Assembly: GCF_004761875.1 (NCBI RefSeq)
Contig: NZ_SJEY01000005.1
Coordinates: 124,001-188,000, forward strand
From: Roseovarius aestuariivivens
Lineage (GTDB): Bacteria; Pseudomonadota; Alphaproteobacteria; Rhodobacterales; Rhodobacteraceae
Length of the DNA: 64,000 nucleotides
Direction: 5' to 3'
Shown here: one piece after another, positions 19,155 to 28,600 of the stretch
How positions within the stretch are numbered: the stretch's first letter is position 1
Layout of the letters: each line of letters starts with the position of its first letter
Made by a program: the position numbers and the translations under genes
The notes under the pieces: model-generated
Told to the model about the DNA's origin: nothing
Databases searched by the model: none
What the model saw: the letters and a program-made list of their open reading frames with translations, nothing else

Positions 19155-19234
19155 CATGACGATGGACGCGCAAGCGGACATCTTCATACCTCCCTGTTGG
19201 ACTTCGGCCGAGCTTAGTGCTCGGCCTTTTTTTT
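19155..19234 (+). ncRNA. Structured small RNA candidate with anti-Shine-Dalgarno stretch (AbcR-like by context)
   Basis: About 80 nt, not matching any gene. Positions 19156-19187 fold into one hairpin: arms 19156-19159 with 19184-19187, 19161-19164 with 19179-19182, and 19167-19169 with 19174-19176. A C-T mismatch, a symmetrical GA/GA internal loop and a GCAA tetraloop (19170-19173) complete it. The single-stranded CCTCCC (19189-19194) is complementary to a Shine-Dalgarno. An intrinsic terminator ends it. A LysR box and promoter precede it and a VtlR/LsrB-like gene is next door. Base-pairing repressor of mRNAs is inference; the exact 5' end is uncertain. Confidence 0.6.
19206..19234 (+). terminator. 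Intrinsic terminator of the small-RNA candidate / LysR gene
   Basis: Perfect 8-bp stem GGCCGAGC / GCTCGGCC (19206-19213, 19219-19226), loop TTAGT, then eight T (19227-19234). It is among the strongest terminators in the window. Confidence 0.95.
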
Positions 19235-19251
19235 GGCGCCCGCTTGCTATG

Positions 19252-20382
19252 TCAAATGATGGGCAGGTCTGACGGCGCCGGCGGCGAGATTTGCCGCGCA
19301 CCGGTCTCCGTGATCACGAAAACGTCCTCGTGCACCATGATGCGTCCCGATGGCATGTCGAGGCCCGGTTCCAGCGTGACCACCATTCCGGGCGTCAGCA
19401 CAGTCGTGTCCGCCTCGGTCAGTGACAGCCCTTCGGTCAGTTGCATGCCGAGCCCGTGGCCAAGCCGGCCCGCCGTGTCGGCATCGCCGACCTGACGCGC
19501 CATGGCGCGCCACGCGTCACACGCCCGCGACCCGGGGCACAGCACCTCGCGCCCCGCCTCGGCAGCGGCAAGCAGACGCTTGTAGGCACTCTTGGCGGTC
19601 TCAGAAGCTGCACCGACCGCGAAGTTACGGTCAAAATCGCAGAAATAGCCGTCATAGACCGCGCCTGTGTCGAGCATCAGCAGGTCACCCGGCGCCAAGG
19701 GCGCGTCGGTCGCAGGCGAGATGACGTCGCCGTATCCATCCGGGCCCGCGCCGCCCGCAAGATAGGGCACCCAGTCCGCGCCTTCCTCTAGCAGAAGCCG
19801 CTGAAAGTCGCGAAAGGTTTGAGACAGAGGCACGCCCTCATCCGCAATTTCGTTCACCCGGGCAAAGGCGCGACCGGCGATGGCGCAAATCGTCTCAATC
19901 TTGGTCAGTTCGGCGGGGGATTTCACAGCCCGTGCGTTGGCCAGAATGCCGTGATCATGAATGAAGGCGAGGCCTGTCATCTCTTTGAGCCTGTGAAAAT
20001 CGTCCAAAGGCATGCGCAGATGGGTTTCCAGATGCGAGGGTATGCCGACCGGACCTCCGATCTCGCGCAGAGTGCCGGCCAGAAGGCTGACGCCGTCATC
20101 ATCCGGCACAGGTGCAGGCCACGTGCGGATATCGGCAATCCAAGTGGTGGCCATCAGGGCTGCACCTATGGACGGGATGACGGCAACCGGAGCACCACGC
20201 GCGGGCAAGATCACGAACCACGGACGTGTCGGGCTTTCCCAGAACCGCGTCAAAAAGCCGGAAACATAGCGCACATCCGGTTCACAGGTGAGCAGAAGCG
20301 CACCCAGACCGTGCCGGTCCATGCCAGTCTGTATACGCTGGACGCGCGCTTCATACTCCGCACGCGCGAAACCGCGGCTCAT
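19252..20382 (-). CDS. M24 family metallopeptidase (Xaa-Pro aminopeptidase/ectoine-hydrolase-like)
   Basis: 376 aa with an N-terminal creatinase-like domain (1-150) and a C-terminal pita-bread catalytic domain. Metal ligands are visible: the Asp pair in LMLDTGAVYDGYFCDFDR, the His in GHGLGMQLTE and the Glu residues in TLEPGLDM and MVHEDVFVIT. The family includes prolidases, Xaa-Pro aminopeptidases, creatinases and ectoine hydrolase DoeA; the sequence does not settle which. It is coupled by a 4-bp overlap (ATGA) to the upstream PLP enzyme, suggesting a shared catabolic route. No ectoine transport or other degradation genes are nearby. Confidence 0.87.
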   Translation of the reverse strand: MSRGFARAEYEARVQRIQTGMDRHGLGALLLTCEPDVRYVSGFLTRFWESPTRPWFVILPARGAPVAVIPSIGAALMATTWIADIRTWPAPVPDDDGVSLLAGTLREIGGPVGIPSHLETHLRMPLDDFHRLKEMTGLAFIHDHGILANARAVKSPAELTKIETICAIAGRAFARVNEIADEGVPLSQTFRDFQRLLLEEGADWVPYLAGGAGPDGYGDVISPATDAPLAPGDLLMLDTGAVYDGYFCDFDRNFAVGAASETAKSAYKRLLAAAEAGREVLCPGSRACDAWRAMARQVGDADTAGRLGHGLGMQLTEGLSLTEADTTVLTPGMVVTLEPGLDMPSGRIMVHEDVFVITETGARQISPPAPSDLPII

Positions 20383-21410
20383 GCGTCGGCCATCTCGGAT
20401 ATGATAACGAGCGCGACATCGTCCGGACCGAGAGTACTGAGTTTAAGCGCGGCGACACCGGCCGCGCCGGATTCCGTCGTGGCCATGTCCTGGCCTGCCA
20501 GCAGGGGCAGGATCGACGCCGCCTCTTCCTCGGAGATCAGCGCGAAACGGTCCGCATCCCTCGCAAGCCCCTTGAGCGCGATGAGCGATGGCTCCTTGCA
20601 GTCGAGACGTCCCATGGCGGAAACCGGCCCGATCGTGGCCACGGGTTCGCCTGCGGAAATACTGGCGTGCAGGGCTGGCGCGGCGTGAGGTTCGACGACG
20701 ATGATTTCCGGCGCGTCGCCCCAGACCTGACGAAACCAGGCCGCGCAGGCAGCGGCCAGCCCGCCCACACCGGCCTGCAGAAAGATATGCGTGGGCGGCT
20801 GCGGCATCTGGCGTGCCGCTTCGGCGGCCATCACAAGATACCCCTCCATCAAACGGTGGGGCAGTTCGGTGTATCGAGGCCAGGAGCTGTCGGAAAGCAG
20901 GATCCAATCGTTTTCATGCGCCGCGTCGTGCGCGGCCTCCATGCTGGTCTCGTAATCATTGCCTGCGCGTACGACTTCGGCCCCCTTGTCGCGCAACCTT
21001 TGCGCGAACGTGTCCGGCACCGTATCGGACAGATAGATGACCGCACGCCCCCCAAAAATGCGCGCGCCCGCCGCGACCGACATCCCGTGATTGCCTGCGC
21101 TTGCGGTGACATAGGTCTGCCCCGCGAGCGCGGTGGACAGATCCTCGGCCCCGGTTTCAGCGGCGGCGTGCGCAATCACGTAGGCTGCGCCAAGCGCCTT
21201 GAAACTGCCCAGGCCCATACGCCCCCGTTCATCCTTGGCCCAAACAGCACAGTCAAAACCCGTGAGCGCAACAAGCGGCGTTTCGCACGCCGCCGGGCAT
21301 TGGGTCAGCATGGTTTCGGGGGCAGCGGCGTCGATACTTGGGTCAGGGATATCGGCAAGCATGGCGTGCGGCAGTCCCTTGCCGCGGTGGGGATTGTCGT
21401 CAATCTGCAT
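20379..21410 (-). CDS. PLP-dependent lyase, fold type II (diaminopropionate ammonia-lyase/threonine dehydratase-like)
   Basis: 343 aa. The PLP-binding lysine is in RMGLGSFKALGAAY (about residue 70), the substrate-binding loop is TASAGNHGMSVAAGA and the phosphate-binding region is QAGVGGLAAACAA. These features and the motif KDERGRMGLGSFK fit diaminopropionate ammonia-lyase-like enzymes, which release ammonia from an amino acid. ATG 21410 has an AAAGGG site upstream; a TTG at 21440 would add 10 residues with no better signal. It is translationally coupled to the M24 peptidase gene by an ATGA overlap. The true substrate is unknown. Confidence 0.82.
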   Translation of the reverse strand: MQIDDNPHRGKGLPHAMLADIPDPSIDAAAPETMLTQCPAACETPLVALTGFDCAVWAKDERGRMGLGSFKALGAAYVIAHAAAETGAEDLSTALAGQTYVTASAGNHGMSVAAGARIFGGRAVIYLSDTVPDTFAQRLRDKGAEVVRAGNDYETSMEAAHDAAHENDWILLSDSSWPRYTELPHRLMEGYLVMAAEAARQMPQPPTHIFLQAGVGGLAAACAAWFRQVWGDAPEIIVVEPHAAPALHASISAGEPVATIGPVSAMGRLDCKEPSLIALKGLARDADRFALISEEEAASILPLLAGQDMATTESGAAGVAALKLSTLGPDDVALVIISEMADA

Positions 21411-21531
21411 AAAGCGCCCTTTTTGTCGGAGGACACTCAACGCGCTATCGCGCTCGGGGTCAATGCCTCGCGAAGCTCCAAGAGAAACCCAAAAAAATTT
21501 GTTCCTTTTAGGTTATTGTTATTATTAATAC

Positions 21532-21562
21532 TTTTTGAAACCTGAACAGAAGAGTTCAAAAA
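21532..21562. promoter_or_regulatory. Nested inverted repeats in AT-rich divergent region
   Basis: Outer repeat TTTTTGAA / TTCAAAAA (21532-21539, 21555-21562) and inner repeat TGAAC-N6-GTTCA (21543-21558) within the AT-rich tract 21490-21565. It lies between the divergent PLP-enzyme gene and the secreted-protein gene. Operator role is inference. The rest of 21411-21681 holds nothing else recognisable. Confidence 0.4.
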
Positions 21563-21681
21563 ACTTTTCGGCGATCGGGAACGCATGGTTCGGTATCTTG
21601 TTGTCCTGTCAGACCGGCGCGGCACTGCTGTCCTGCCGGAAATCAGAACCCAAAAGTGGTCATCAGTAACAGGAGTAACCT

Positions 21682-22200
21682 ATGCAATTCCGTAACATTA
21701 CACTCGCCGCAATTCTTACCGGCAGCACCGCGCTTGGCGCATATGCCGCCGACACGATCGAAGACGCTGGTAACAATTATGAGGATGCGGCCGAGATCTC
21801 GGGCAACTACGTTTATGACACCGACACCTACGAAGTTGGCGGCCAAGTTTATAAGAACGTTGGCGGCGAAATTCGCGGAGAAAACGAAGCCATCGCAGAC
21901 GAGGATAGCGATACCCAGATGTCCGAAACCGAAGCGACTTCGGCTGAGAACATCATTGTTGCCGCAACGCCGGGTACCGCAGTGTCGTCGTCCAACGATG
22001 TCATGATCGGTACCGTCGCGTACACGCAGGAGATGAGCAACGGCTACCGCGTGTTTGTCGAGATCGACCCTGCCACACAGATTGCCGCCAACGTCATCGG
22101 CTTTTCGGTCGACAGTCTCGAAGTGAAAACCGTGGGCGAAGGCATTGAGTACGACAACACAGTCGAGCATCTGCGAGAGCGTGTCGCCGACAAGAGCTAA
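21682..22200 (+). CDS. Secreted protein of unknown function
   Basis: 172 aa with a clear signal peptide (about 1-22, MQFRNITLAA..ALGAYA followed by AD). The mature protein is acidic with many Glu, Asp, Asn and Thr and no cysteine. It might form a beta-rich periplasmic domain (VGGQVYKNVGGEIRG, NDVMIGTVAYTQEM), loosely like PRC-barrel proteins, but no family is certain. An AGGAG ribosome-binding site is 6 nt before the ATG, and an intrinsic terminator follows, so it is a monocistronic and probably well expressed gene. I do not recognise a function. Confidence 0.8.
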   Translation: MQFRNITLAAILTGSTALGAYAADTIEDAGNNYEDAAEISGNYVYDTDTYEVGGQVYKNVGGEIRGENEAIADEDSDTQMSETEATSAENIIVAATPGTAVSSSNDVMIGTVAYTQEMSNGYRVFVEIDPATQIAANVIGFSVDSLEVKTVGEGIEYDNTVEHLRERVADKS

Positions 22201-22225
22201 TCGGTTCATTCGTTAACGAGTATCG

Positions 22226-22253
22226 AAAGGTCCGGCCCTGCGCCGGGCCTTTT
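22226..22253 (+). terminator. Intrinsic terminator of the secreted-protein gene
   Basis: 11-bp stem AAAGGTCCGGC / GCCGGGCCTTT (22226-22236, 22242-22252; one G-T pair), loop CCTGC, short T tract. Confidence 0.85.
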
Positions 22254-22341
22254 CGTTCAGGCCGCCCTATCGCGGCCCCTTTTCCCCCTGCCAGTCATGC
22301 CCTAAAGAGGCACCAAGCCAGCCTTTTGGGGGACATTGCAG

Positions 22342-24507
<2,166 letters not shown>

Positions 24508-24595
24508 GCCCTGAAACCCTTGTATGCATTGGGGCGCTTGCACTCGATTGCCGTGCTCTCTACATCAGGGGAAGGCAAACCAAGGAGACCCGCGC

Positions 24596-24838
24596 ATGCC
24601 GATGCAAGCCAAGGAAATCGAGGATCTGATCCGCGAAACCTTTCCGGACGCGCAGATCACCATCACCGATCTTGCGGGGGACGGGAACCATTATGCCGCC
24701 GAGGTGATCGACGCCTCGTTCAAGGGCATGAACCGTGTCCAGCAGCAGCGCGCGGTCTATGCCGCGCTCAAGGGCAAGATGGACGGGCCTTCGGGCGATC
24801 TGCATGCCCTCGCGCTGACCACGAAAGCGCCCGGCTGA
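24596..24838 (+). CDS. BolA family protein (IbaG/BolA2-like)
   Basis: 80-aa BolA/IbaG-type protein with the conserved fold: AKEIEDLIRETFPDAQITITDL, then the glycine-rich DGNHYAAEVIDASFKGMNRVQQQRAVYAAL. The histidine in DGNHYA is expected to share a [2Fe-2S] cluster with a monothiol glutaredoxin, and grxD lies two genes downstream. ATG 24596 has an AAGGAGA site 7 nt upstream; the longer frame from 24524 has none. The gene is 1 nt from the small membrane protein gene, so the three form an operon for Fe-S cluster handling. Confidence 0.9.
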   Translation: MPMQAKEIEDLIRETFPDAQITITDLAGDGNHYAAEVIDASFKGMNRVQQQRAVYAALKGKMDGPSGDLHALALTTKAPG

Positions 24839-24839
24839 A

Positions 24840-25076
24840 ATGAGCTGGGGCACTATCCTCTTGATCGTGCTGATCTTTCTGGCGGCGATTGTTCTTGCCG
24901 GCGTATCGCTGCGGCGAGATCCGGGACGTCGGGGAAGTGCCCCGGGCAAGGGCCACCACACGCTGCGCTCTGATTACAATTCCGGCATGGGCGGGGGAAA
25001 CTCGGCCGAATGGCAGGTGCCCCGCGACCCGCAGGCCTATGCTAAACGCTTCATTCCGAAGGGAAAAACGAAATGA
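24840..25076 (+). CDS. Small single-span membrane protein between bolA and grxD
   Basis: 78 aa. Residues 3-23 are a hydrophobic helix ([21 protein letters not shown]), followed by a basic, glycine- and serine-rich cytoplasmic or periplasmic tail ending in [10 protein letters not shown]. No known domain. It begins 1 nt after the bolA stop and its stop overlaps the grxD start by 4 bp (ATGA), so it is coupled to both and probably works in the same Fe-S pathway. I recognise it as a recurrent small membrane protein in this context but cannot name it. Confidence 0.8.
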   Translation: MSWGTILLIVLIFLAAIVLAGVSLRRDPGRRGSAPGKGHHTLRSDYNSGMGGGNSAEWQVPRDPQAYAKRFIPKGKTK

Positions 25077-25435
25077 CCGACGCGAAGACGCAAATCGAGG
25101 AAACCGTCAAATCCAATGACGTGGTGCTTTACATGAAGGGCACAAAGACGATGCCGCAATGCGGATTTTCCAGCCGCGTGGCGGGGGTTCTGAACTATAT
25201 GGGCGTGGAGTTCCAGGATGTGAACGTGCTGGCCGACGACGCTATCCGTCAGGGAATAAAGGATTATTCCGACTGGCCGACCATTCCGCAGCTTTACGTC
25301 AAGGGAGAGTTCGTGGGCGGCTGCGACATCATCACGGAGATGACGCTCTCGGGTGAACTGGACCAGCTCTTTGAGCAGAACGGAGTCACCTACGACAAGG
25401 ACGCCGCAGAGAAAATCCGGGAAGCGAACGCCTGA
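25073..25435 (+). CDS. grxD: Monothiol glutaredoxin, Grx4 family
   Basis: 120 aa with the single-cysteine motif CGFS in [10 protein letters not shown] near residue 30, a cis-proline in TIPQLYVKG and the glycine-aspartate loop GGCDII. Monothiol glutaredoxins bind a bridging [2Fe-2S] cluster with glutathione and BolA proteins and pass Fe-S clusters to targets. The start overlaps the preceding small gene (ATGA). A strong terminator follows after 25 bp, closing the bolA-grxD operon. Confidence 0.96.
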   Translation: MTDAKTQIEETVKSNDVVLYMKGTKTMPQCGFSSRVAGVLNYMGVEFQDVNVLADDAIRQGIKDYSDWPTIPQLYVKGEFVGGCDIITEMTLSGELDQLFEQNGVTYDKDAAEKIREANA

Positions 25436-25460
25436 AACCTTGGTTTTGGCGTGGTTCGAG

Positions 25461-25485
25461 AGGCGGGGGAGACCCCGCCTTTTTT
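25461..25485 (+). terminator. Intrinsic terminator of the bolA-grxD operon
   Basis: 8-bp stem AGGCGGGG / CCCCGCCT (25461-25468, 25473-25480), loop GAGA, T run to 25485. Confidence 0.92.
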
Positions 25486-25501
25486 CGTGTTCGGAGGAAA
25501 G

Positions 25502-25554
25502 TTTTGTACAAAAAGGAGCAGGTTTTCAGACGCCCTTGTCCATTTTGTACAAAA
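25502..25554. promoter_or_regulatory. Two identical 12-bp palindromes TTTTGTACAAAA
   Basis: The perfect palindrome occurs at 25502-25513 and 25543-25554, start to start 41 bp, about four helical turns, so both face the same side of the helix. They lie just after the grxD terminator and before a CtrA box. The binding protein is unknown. No gene of the window uses another copy that I can find. Confidence 0.65.
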
Positions 25555-25572
25555 GTTTTGGTATGGGAGGTG

Positions 25573-25587
25573 TTAAGGATTTGTTAA
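25573..25587. promoter_or_regulatory. Full CtrA-type box TTAA-N7-TTAA
   Basis: TTAA (25573-25576), seven bases, TTAA (25584-25587), an exact match to the alphaproteobacterial CtrA consensus. It is 306 bp before the start of the orphan secreted gene, so it may serve a promoter with a long leader or an RNA. Positions 25590-25880 show no gene; a GTCCG-TTTTG-CGGAC hairpin lies at 25712-25726. Confidence 0.6.
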
Positions 25588-25892
25588 CGAGTCCCGTACT
25601 CATGCAGGTGCGGACGCTAACGTTGCCGCCGCAGCCAAGCCTCAAACACTTCGAATGCATTTCGCCAGAAGCAGATGCATAAAGCGGTCCTTATCGGCTG
25701 TCTGTCCGGATGTCCGTTTTGCGGACAAAGAAGTCCTTCGGATAAGTCCGGCTTACTCGGCGCGCGTCCCATAAATTCATTATTATCCGTCAAGAATGAA
25801 AACAAGCAGTGGTCAGCACTGATACATGTCAAATTTCATCGCGAACAAAGATGTTAGCATTTTAAAAAGATATCCGAGAGGGAGGGCTGGCA

Positions 25893-26903
25893 GTGCGTCG
25901 TCTTTTTTGCCTTCTTCTCGCCATTGCAATCGGTTCTGCAGAAGCAGGTATGGCGCAGGAGGATTGGCCGACAGAGTTGGAAATTTTCGAAAAAGGGACA
26001 CCTATTGGCACAGAAGCCATTGAAGCTCTTCTTGAATCGAATTCGGTCATTATCGAACTTACGGGAGAAGCCTTTGGACAGGGCTTCGTTCTGGATTGTC
26101 GGTCAACCAATCCGATGGTGCTTTTTTTCAATGGCGCCGCAAGCATCCGTGAGCATAACTCATCTTGCTTGATAGAGAAGTCACGCCTGTGCCTGCAAAG
26201 GACAGATATGACCCTTTGTGTCGAACCGCGCGTATTGCCTGGCGGAGAGACGCCATTCATCGCGGTCTGGGAGGTGCGCTTTGAAGACGGGTCGGTTGAA
26301 CAGTTTTCAGGAACCGGATCGGACCCCGCGACACGTTTCGTGAACGTGCCGGTTTCAGCCGAGAAGCTGCTTGTCGCGACGGGCGAGATCGACCTTGGAG
26401 CGATCGCTTTCAGTCTGGACGAGCTCGTCCCTCTCTCCTTGAGCATCGCGAGGGATAACCCTTTGGCGATTTACTTCGATAGCCCGGTGTACGGAGAGCT
26501 CGAGGTTGGCGTACAGATTGTTGGCTGGCCTGATCCGCTCCGGCTACCGGGGGCGGGGCGAAAGTCGGAAGCAGGCGACGCCGCGTTGGCAAGATCCTCA
26601 CTCGAGGAATTCATTTCTCAGAATGCTCCCAAAGATGATGCGCGCACTGTTTACGGCGAGTTTTCAACAACGTGGATAAATATGCAGCGCGGGCCGTGCA
26701 TTCGGATACGAGATATTCAGGTTGAGACGCTGAACGCGGTGCAGGCTTGTGTCGATACCGCCGCCGGAACCATGGCCGTTCTAATCATCACGAAAAAAGC
26801 TTTCGGGGACGAAACGATTGCGCAGGTGGATGTTGACGATTTTTTGAGCCGATCGCAGAAAATCCTGGATAGCATTCGGATTGGTCCGTTGACGCGGCCG
26901 TAA
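25893..26903 (+). CDS. Orphan secreted protein of unknown function
   Basis: 336 aa starting at GTG, with a GAGGGAGGG ribosome-binding site about 6-14 nt upstream. A signal peptide is clear (1-21, ending EAGMAQ). The mature protein has several cysteines (DCRS, SSCLIEK, RLCLQ, TLCVEP, GPCIR, QACVD) that could form disulfides. No domain is recognisable. The gene is visibly more A/T-rich than its neighbours, has a different codon flavour and no partner gene, which together suggest a transferred or fast-evolving gene. A long leader with palindromes and a CtrA box lies upstream. The following 26904-27196 holds no gene or repeat that I can support. Confidence 0.7.
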   Translation: MRRLFCLLLAIAIGSAEAGMAQEDWPTELEIFEKGTPIGTEAIEALLESNSVIIELTGEAFGQGFVLDCRSTNPMVLFFNGAASIREHNSSCLIEKSRLCLQRTDMTLCVEPRVLPGGETPFIAVWEVRFEDGSVEQFSGTGSDPATRFVNVPVSAEKLLVATGEIDLGAIAFSLDELVPLSLSIARDNPLAIYFDSPVYGELEVGVQIVGWPDPLRLPGAGRKSEAGDAALARSSLEEFISQNAPKDDARTVYGEFSTTWINMQRGPCIRIRDIQVETLNAVQACVDTAAGTMAVLIITKKAFGDETIAQVDVDDFLSRSQKILDSIRIGPLTRP

Positions 26904-27196
26904 TCAGTCCCGCGTTTCGGGTCTTCCCCGGAGCCGAGAGCCGTGTTCTGTGTGTCGAAGCGATGGCCTGCCATGGTCTCAAAGCAGAATTTCGCTGCGA
27001 TGTCTTCAAATTCTGTCTTTAAGGACCCGACCTGCCGGTTGGACATAGCCGCGGGATGGGCGGAACGCGGGAGGGCACTTTGGCGATCACGCGGTGGCGT
27101 TGGGGGCACCGCCTACGTTTGCGCAGGGCACGCCTGACCATGGGGGGCTATCGCTTTCTTGGGTAAAGCAAGGGCCAAAGCGCCCCACCCTCCCCC

Positions 27197-28513
27197 TCAG
27201 ATATCGAGCGTGTTGTCCTTTTCCCACTGGCTGAAATGGGACATGTAGCTGTTCCACTCGTTGGTCTTGAGCTTAATGAAGGCCTGCGAGAATTCCTCGC
27301 CCATCGCCGCCTTGAGCCCCTTGTCCTTGTCATAAGCGCGCAGGGCGTCGAGCATGTTGAGGGGCAGCTTGGGGGCGCCTTTGACCTTGTGGCCTTCGGC
27401 GTACATGTCGATCTCGTGGCGCTTGCCCGGATCGGCTTTGGTGCGGATGCCGTCGAGGCCGGCGGCGATGATGACGGCCTGCAGGAGATAGGGGTTGGCC
27501 GCGCCGTCGGCGAGGCGCAGCTCGAACCGTCCGGGGCCCGGGACGCGGACCATGTGGGTGCGGTTGTTGGAGGTCCATGTCACCGTGTTGGGCGCCCATG
27601 TGGCCCCGGAGGTCGTGCGTGGCGCGTTGATGCGCTTGTAGCTGTTCACCGTGGGGTTAGTGATGGCGGCCATGGCGGAGGCGTGTTTCATGATGCCGCC
27701 GAGGAAGTTGCGGCCTTTCTCGCTGAGGCCCAGTTCCATCGCGTCGTCGGCGAAGATGTTGGTTTTCGCCTTGGCACCCGGCGCGTCCCAGACCGAGATA
27801 TGCGCATGGCAGCCATTGCCCGTCAGCCCCTCGACGGGCTTGGGCATGAAGGTGGCGCGGAAGCCGTGACGCTCGGCCACCGACTTGGTCATGAATTTGA
27901 AGAAGGAATGGCGGTCGGCGGTCACCAGCACGTCGTCGAATTCCCAGTTCATCTCGAACTGGCCGTTCGCGTCCTCGTGGTCGTTCTGGTAGGGGCCCCA
28001 GCCGAGATCAAGCATGTAGTCGCAGATCTCGCGCACCACGTCATAGCGGCGCATGACGGCCTGCTGGTCGTAGCAGGGTTTCTCGGCTGTATCGAACTCG
28101 TCCGAAAGGGCGTTGCCATCGGGGGTGAGCAGGAAATACTCGGCCTCGACGCCGGTCTTCACGTGCAGCCCTTCGGAGGCGGCCTCCTCGATCAGGCGGC
28201 GGAGCACGTTGCGGGGGGCCTGGGCGACGTCCTCGCCTTCCATCACCGGGTTGGCGGCGACCCAGGCGACCTCGGGCTTCCACGGCAGCTGGATCACCGA
28301 AGACGGGTCGGGCACGGCGAGCATGTCGGGATGGGCGGGCGTCATGTCGAGCCATGTGGCGAAACCGGCGAAGCCTGCGCCCTCTTCCTGCATGTCGGCG
28401 ATGGCCTGGGCGGGCACCAGCTTGGCGCGTTGGCCGCCGAAAAGGTCGGTAAAGGAAATCATGAAGTATTTCACGCCGGTCTCGGCGGCGAAGGCGGCGA
28501 GGTCTTTGGTCAT
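27197..28513 (-). CDS. glnT: Type III-like glutamine synthetase, GlnT/GmaS family
   Basis: 438-aa glutamine-synthetase-fold enzyme of the GlnT group, which also includes gamma-glutamylmethylamide synthetase GmaS. Typical motifs are VEAEYFLLTPDG, the metal-binding HEDANGQFEMNW, the substrate loop NGCHAHISVW and the nucleotide site RVPGPGRFELR. It can make glutamine from glutamate and ammonia or a gamma-glutamylamide from an amine. Here it ends the glxB-glxC-glxD-glnT series, as in rhizobial glx clusters. The N-methylglutamate dehydrogenase genes (mgdABCD) that go with GmaS are absent, so I keep GlnT with the substrate open. Confidence 0.85.
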   Translation of the reverse strand: MTKDLAAFAAETGVKYFMISFTDLFGGQRAKLVPAQAIADMQEEGAGFAGFATWLDMTPAHPDMLAVPDPSSVIQLPWKPEVAWVAANPVMEGEDVAQAPRNVLRRLIEEAASEGLHVKTGVEAEYFLLTPDGNALSDEFDTAEKPCYDQQAVMRRYDVVREICDYMLDLGWGPYQNDHEDANGQFEMNWEFDDVLVTADRHSFFKFMTKSVAERHGFRATFMPKPVEGLTGNGCHAHISVWDAPGAKAKTNIFADDAMELGLSEKGRNFLGGIMKHASAMAAITNPTVNSYKRINAPRTTSGATWAPNTVTWTSNNRTHMVRVPGPGRFELRLADGAANPYLLQAVIIAAGLDGIRTKADPGKRHEIDMYAEGHKVKGAPKLPLNMLDALRAYDKDKGLKAAMGEEFSQAFIKLKTNEWNSYMSHFSQWEKDNTLDI

Positions 28514-28600
28514 GTTTTTTGTCCCCTGTCGTGTTTATTCTTTCTTGGAATGAAGCCGGGTGTTGCGCGGGTTGTCAAAGCTCCCGGCCCGGAAAGTGGT

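Noticed and set aside
19156..19272. Small frame starting at ATG 19156 over the small-RNA candidate
   Set aside because: It would read through the intrinsic terminator and has no ribosome-binding site; the same bases make a near-perfect RNA hairpin.
25617..25832. 71-codon minus-strand frame in the grxD downstream region
   Set aside because: No ribosome-binding site, no family resemblance; probably chance in an AT-richer gap.
26943..27137. 64-codon plus-strand frame and a minus-strand frame between 26717 and 27109
   Set aside because: Neither has a start signal or recognisable sequence; I considered a transposase remnant but found no motif.
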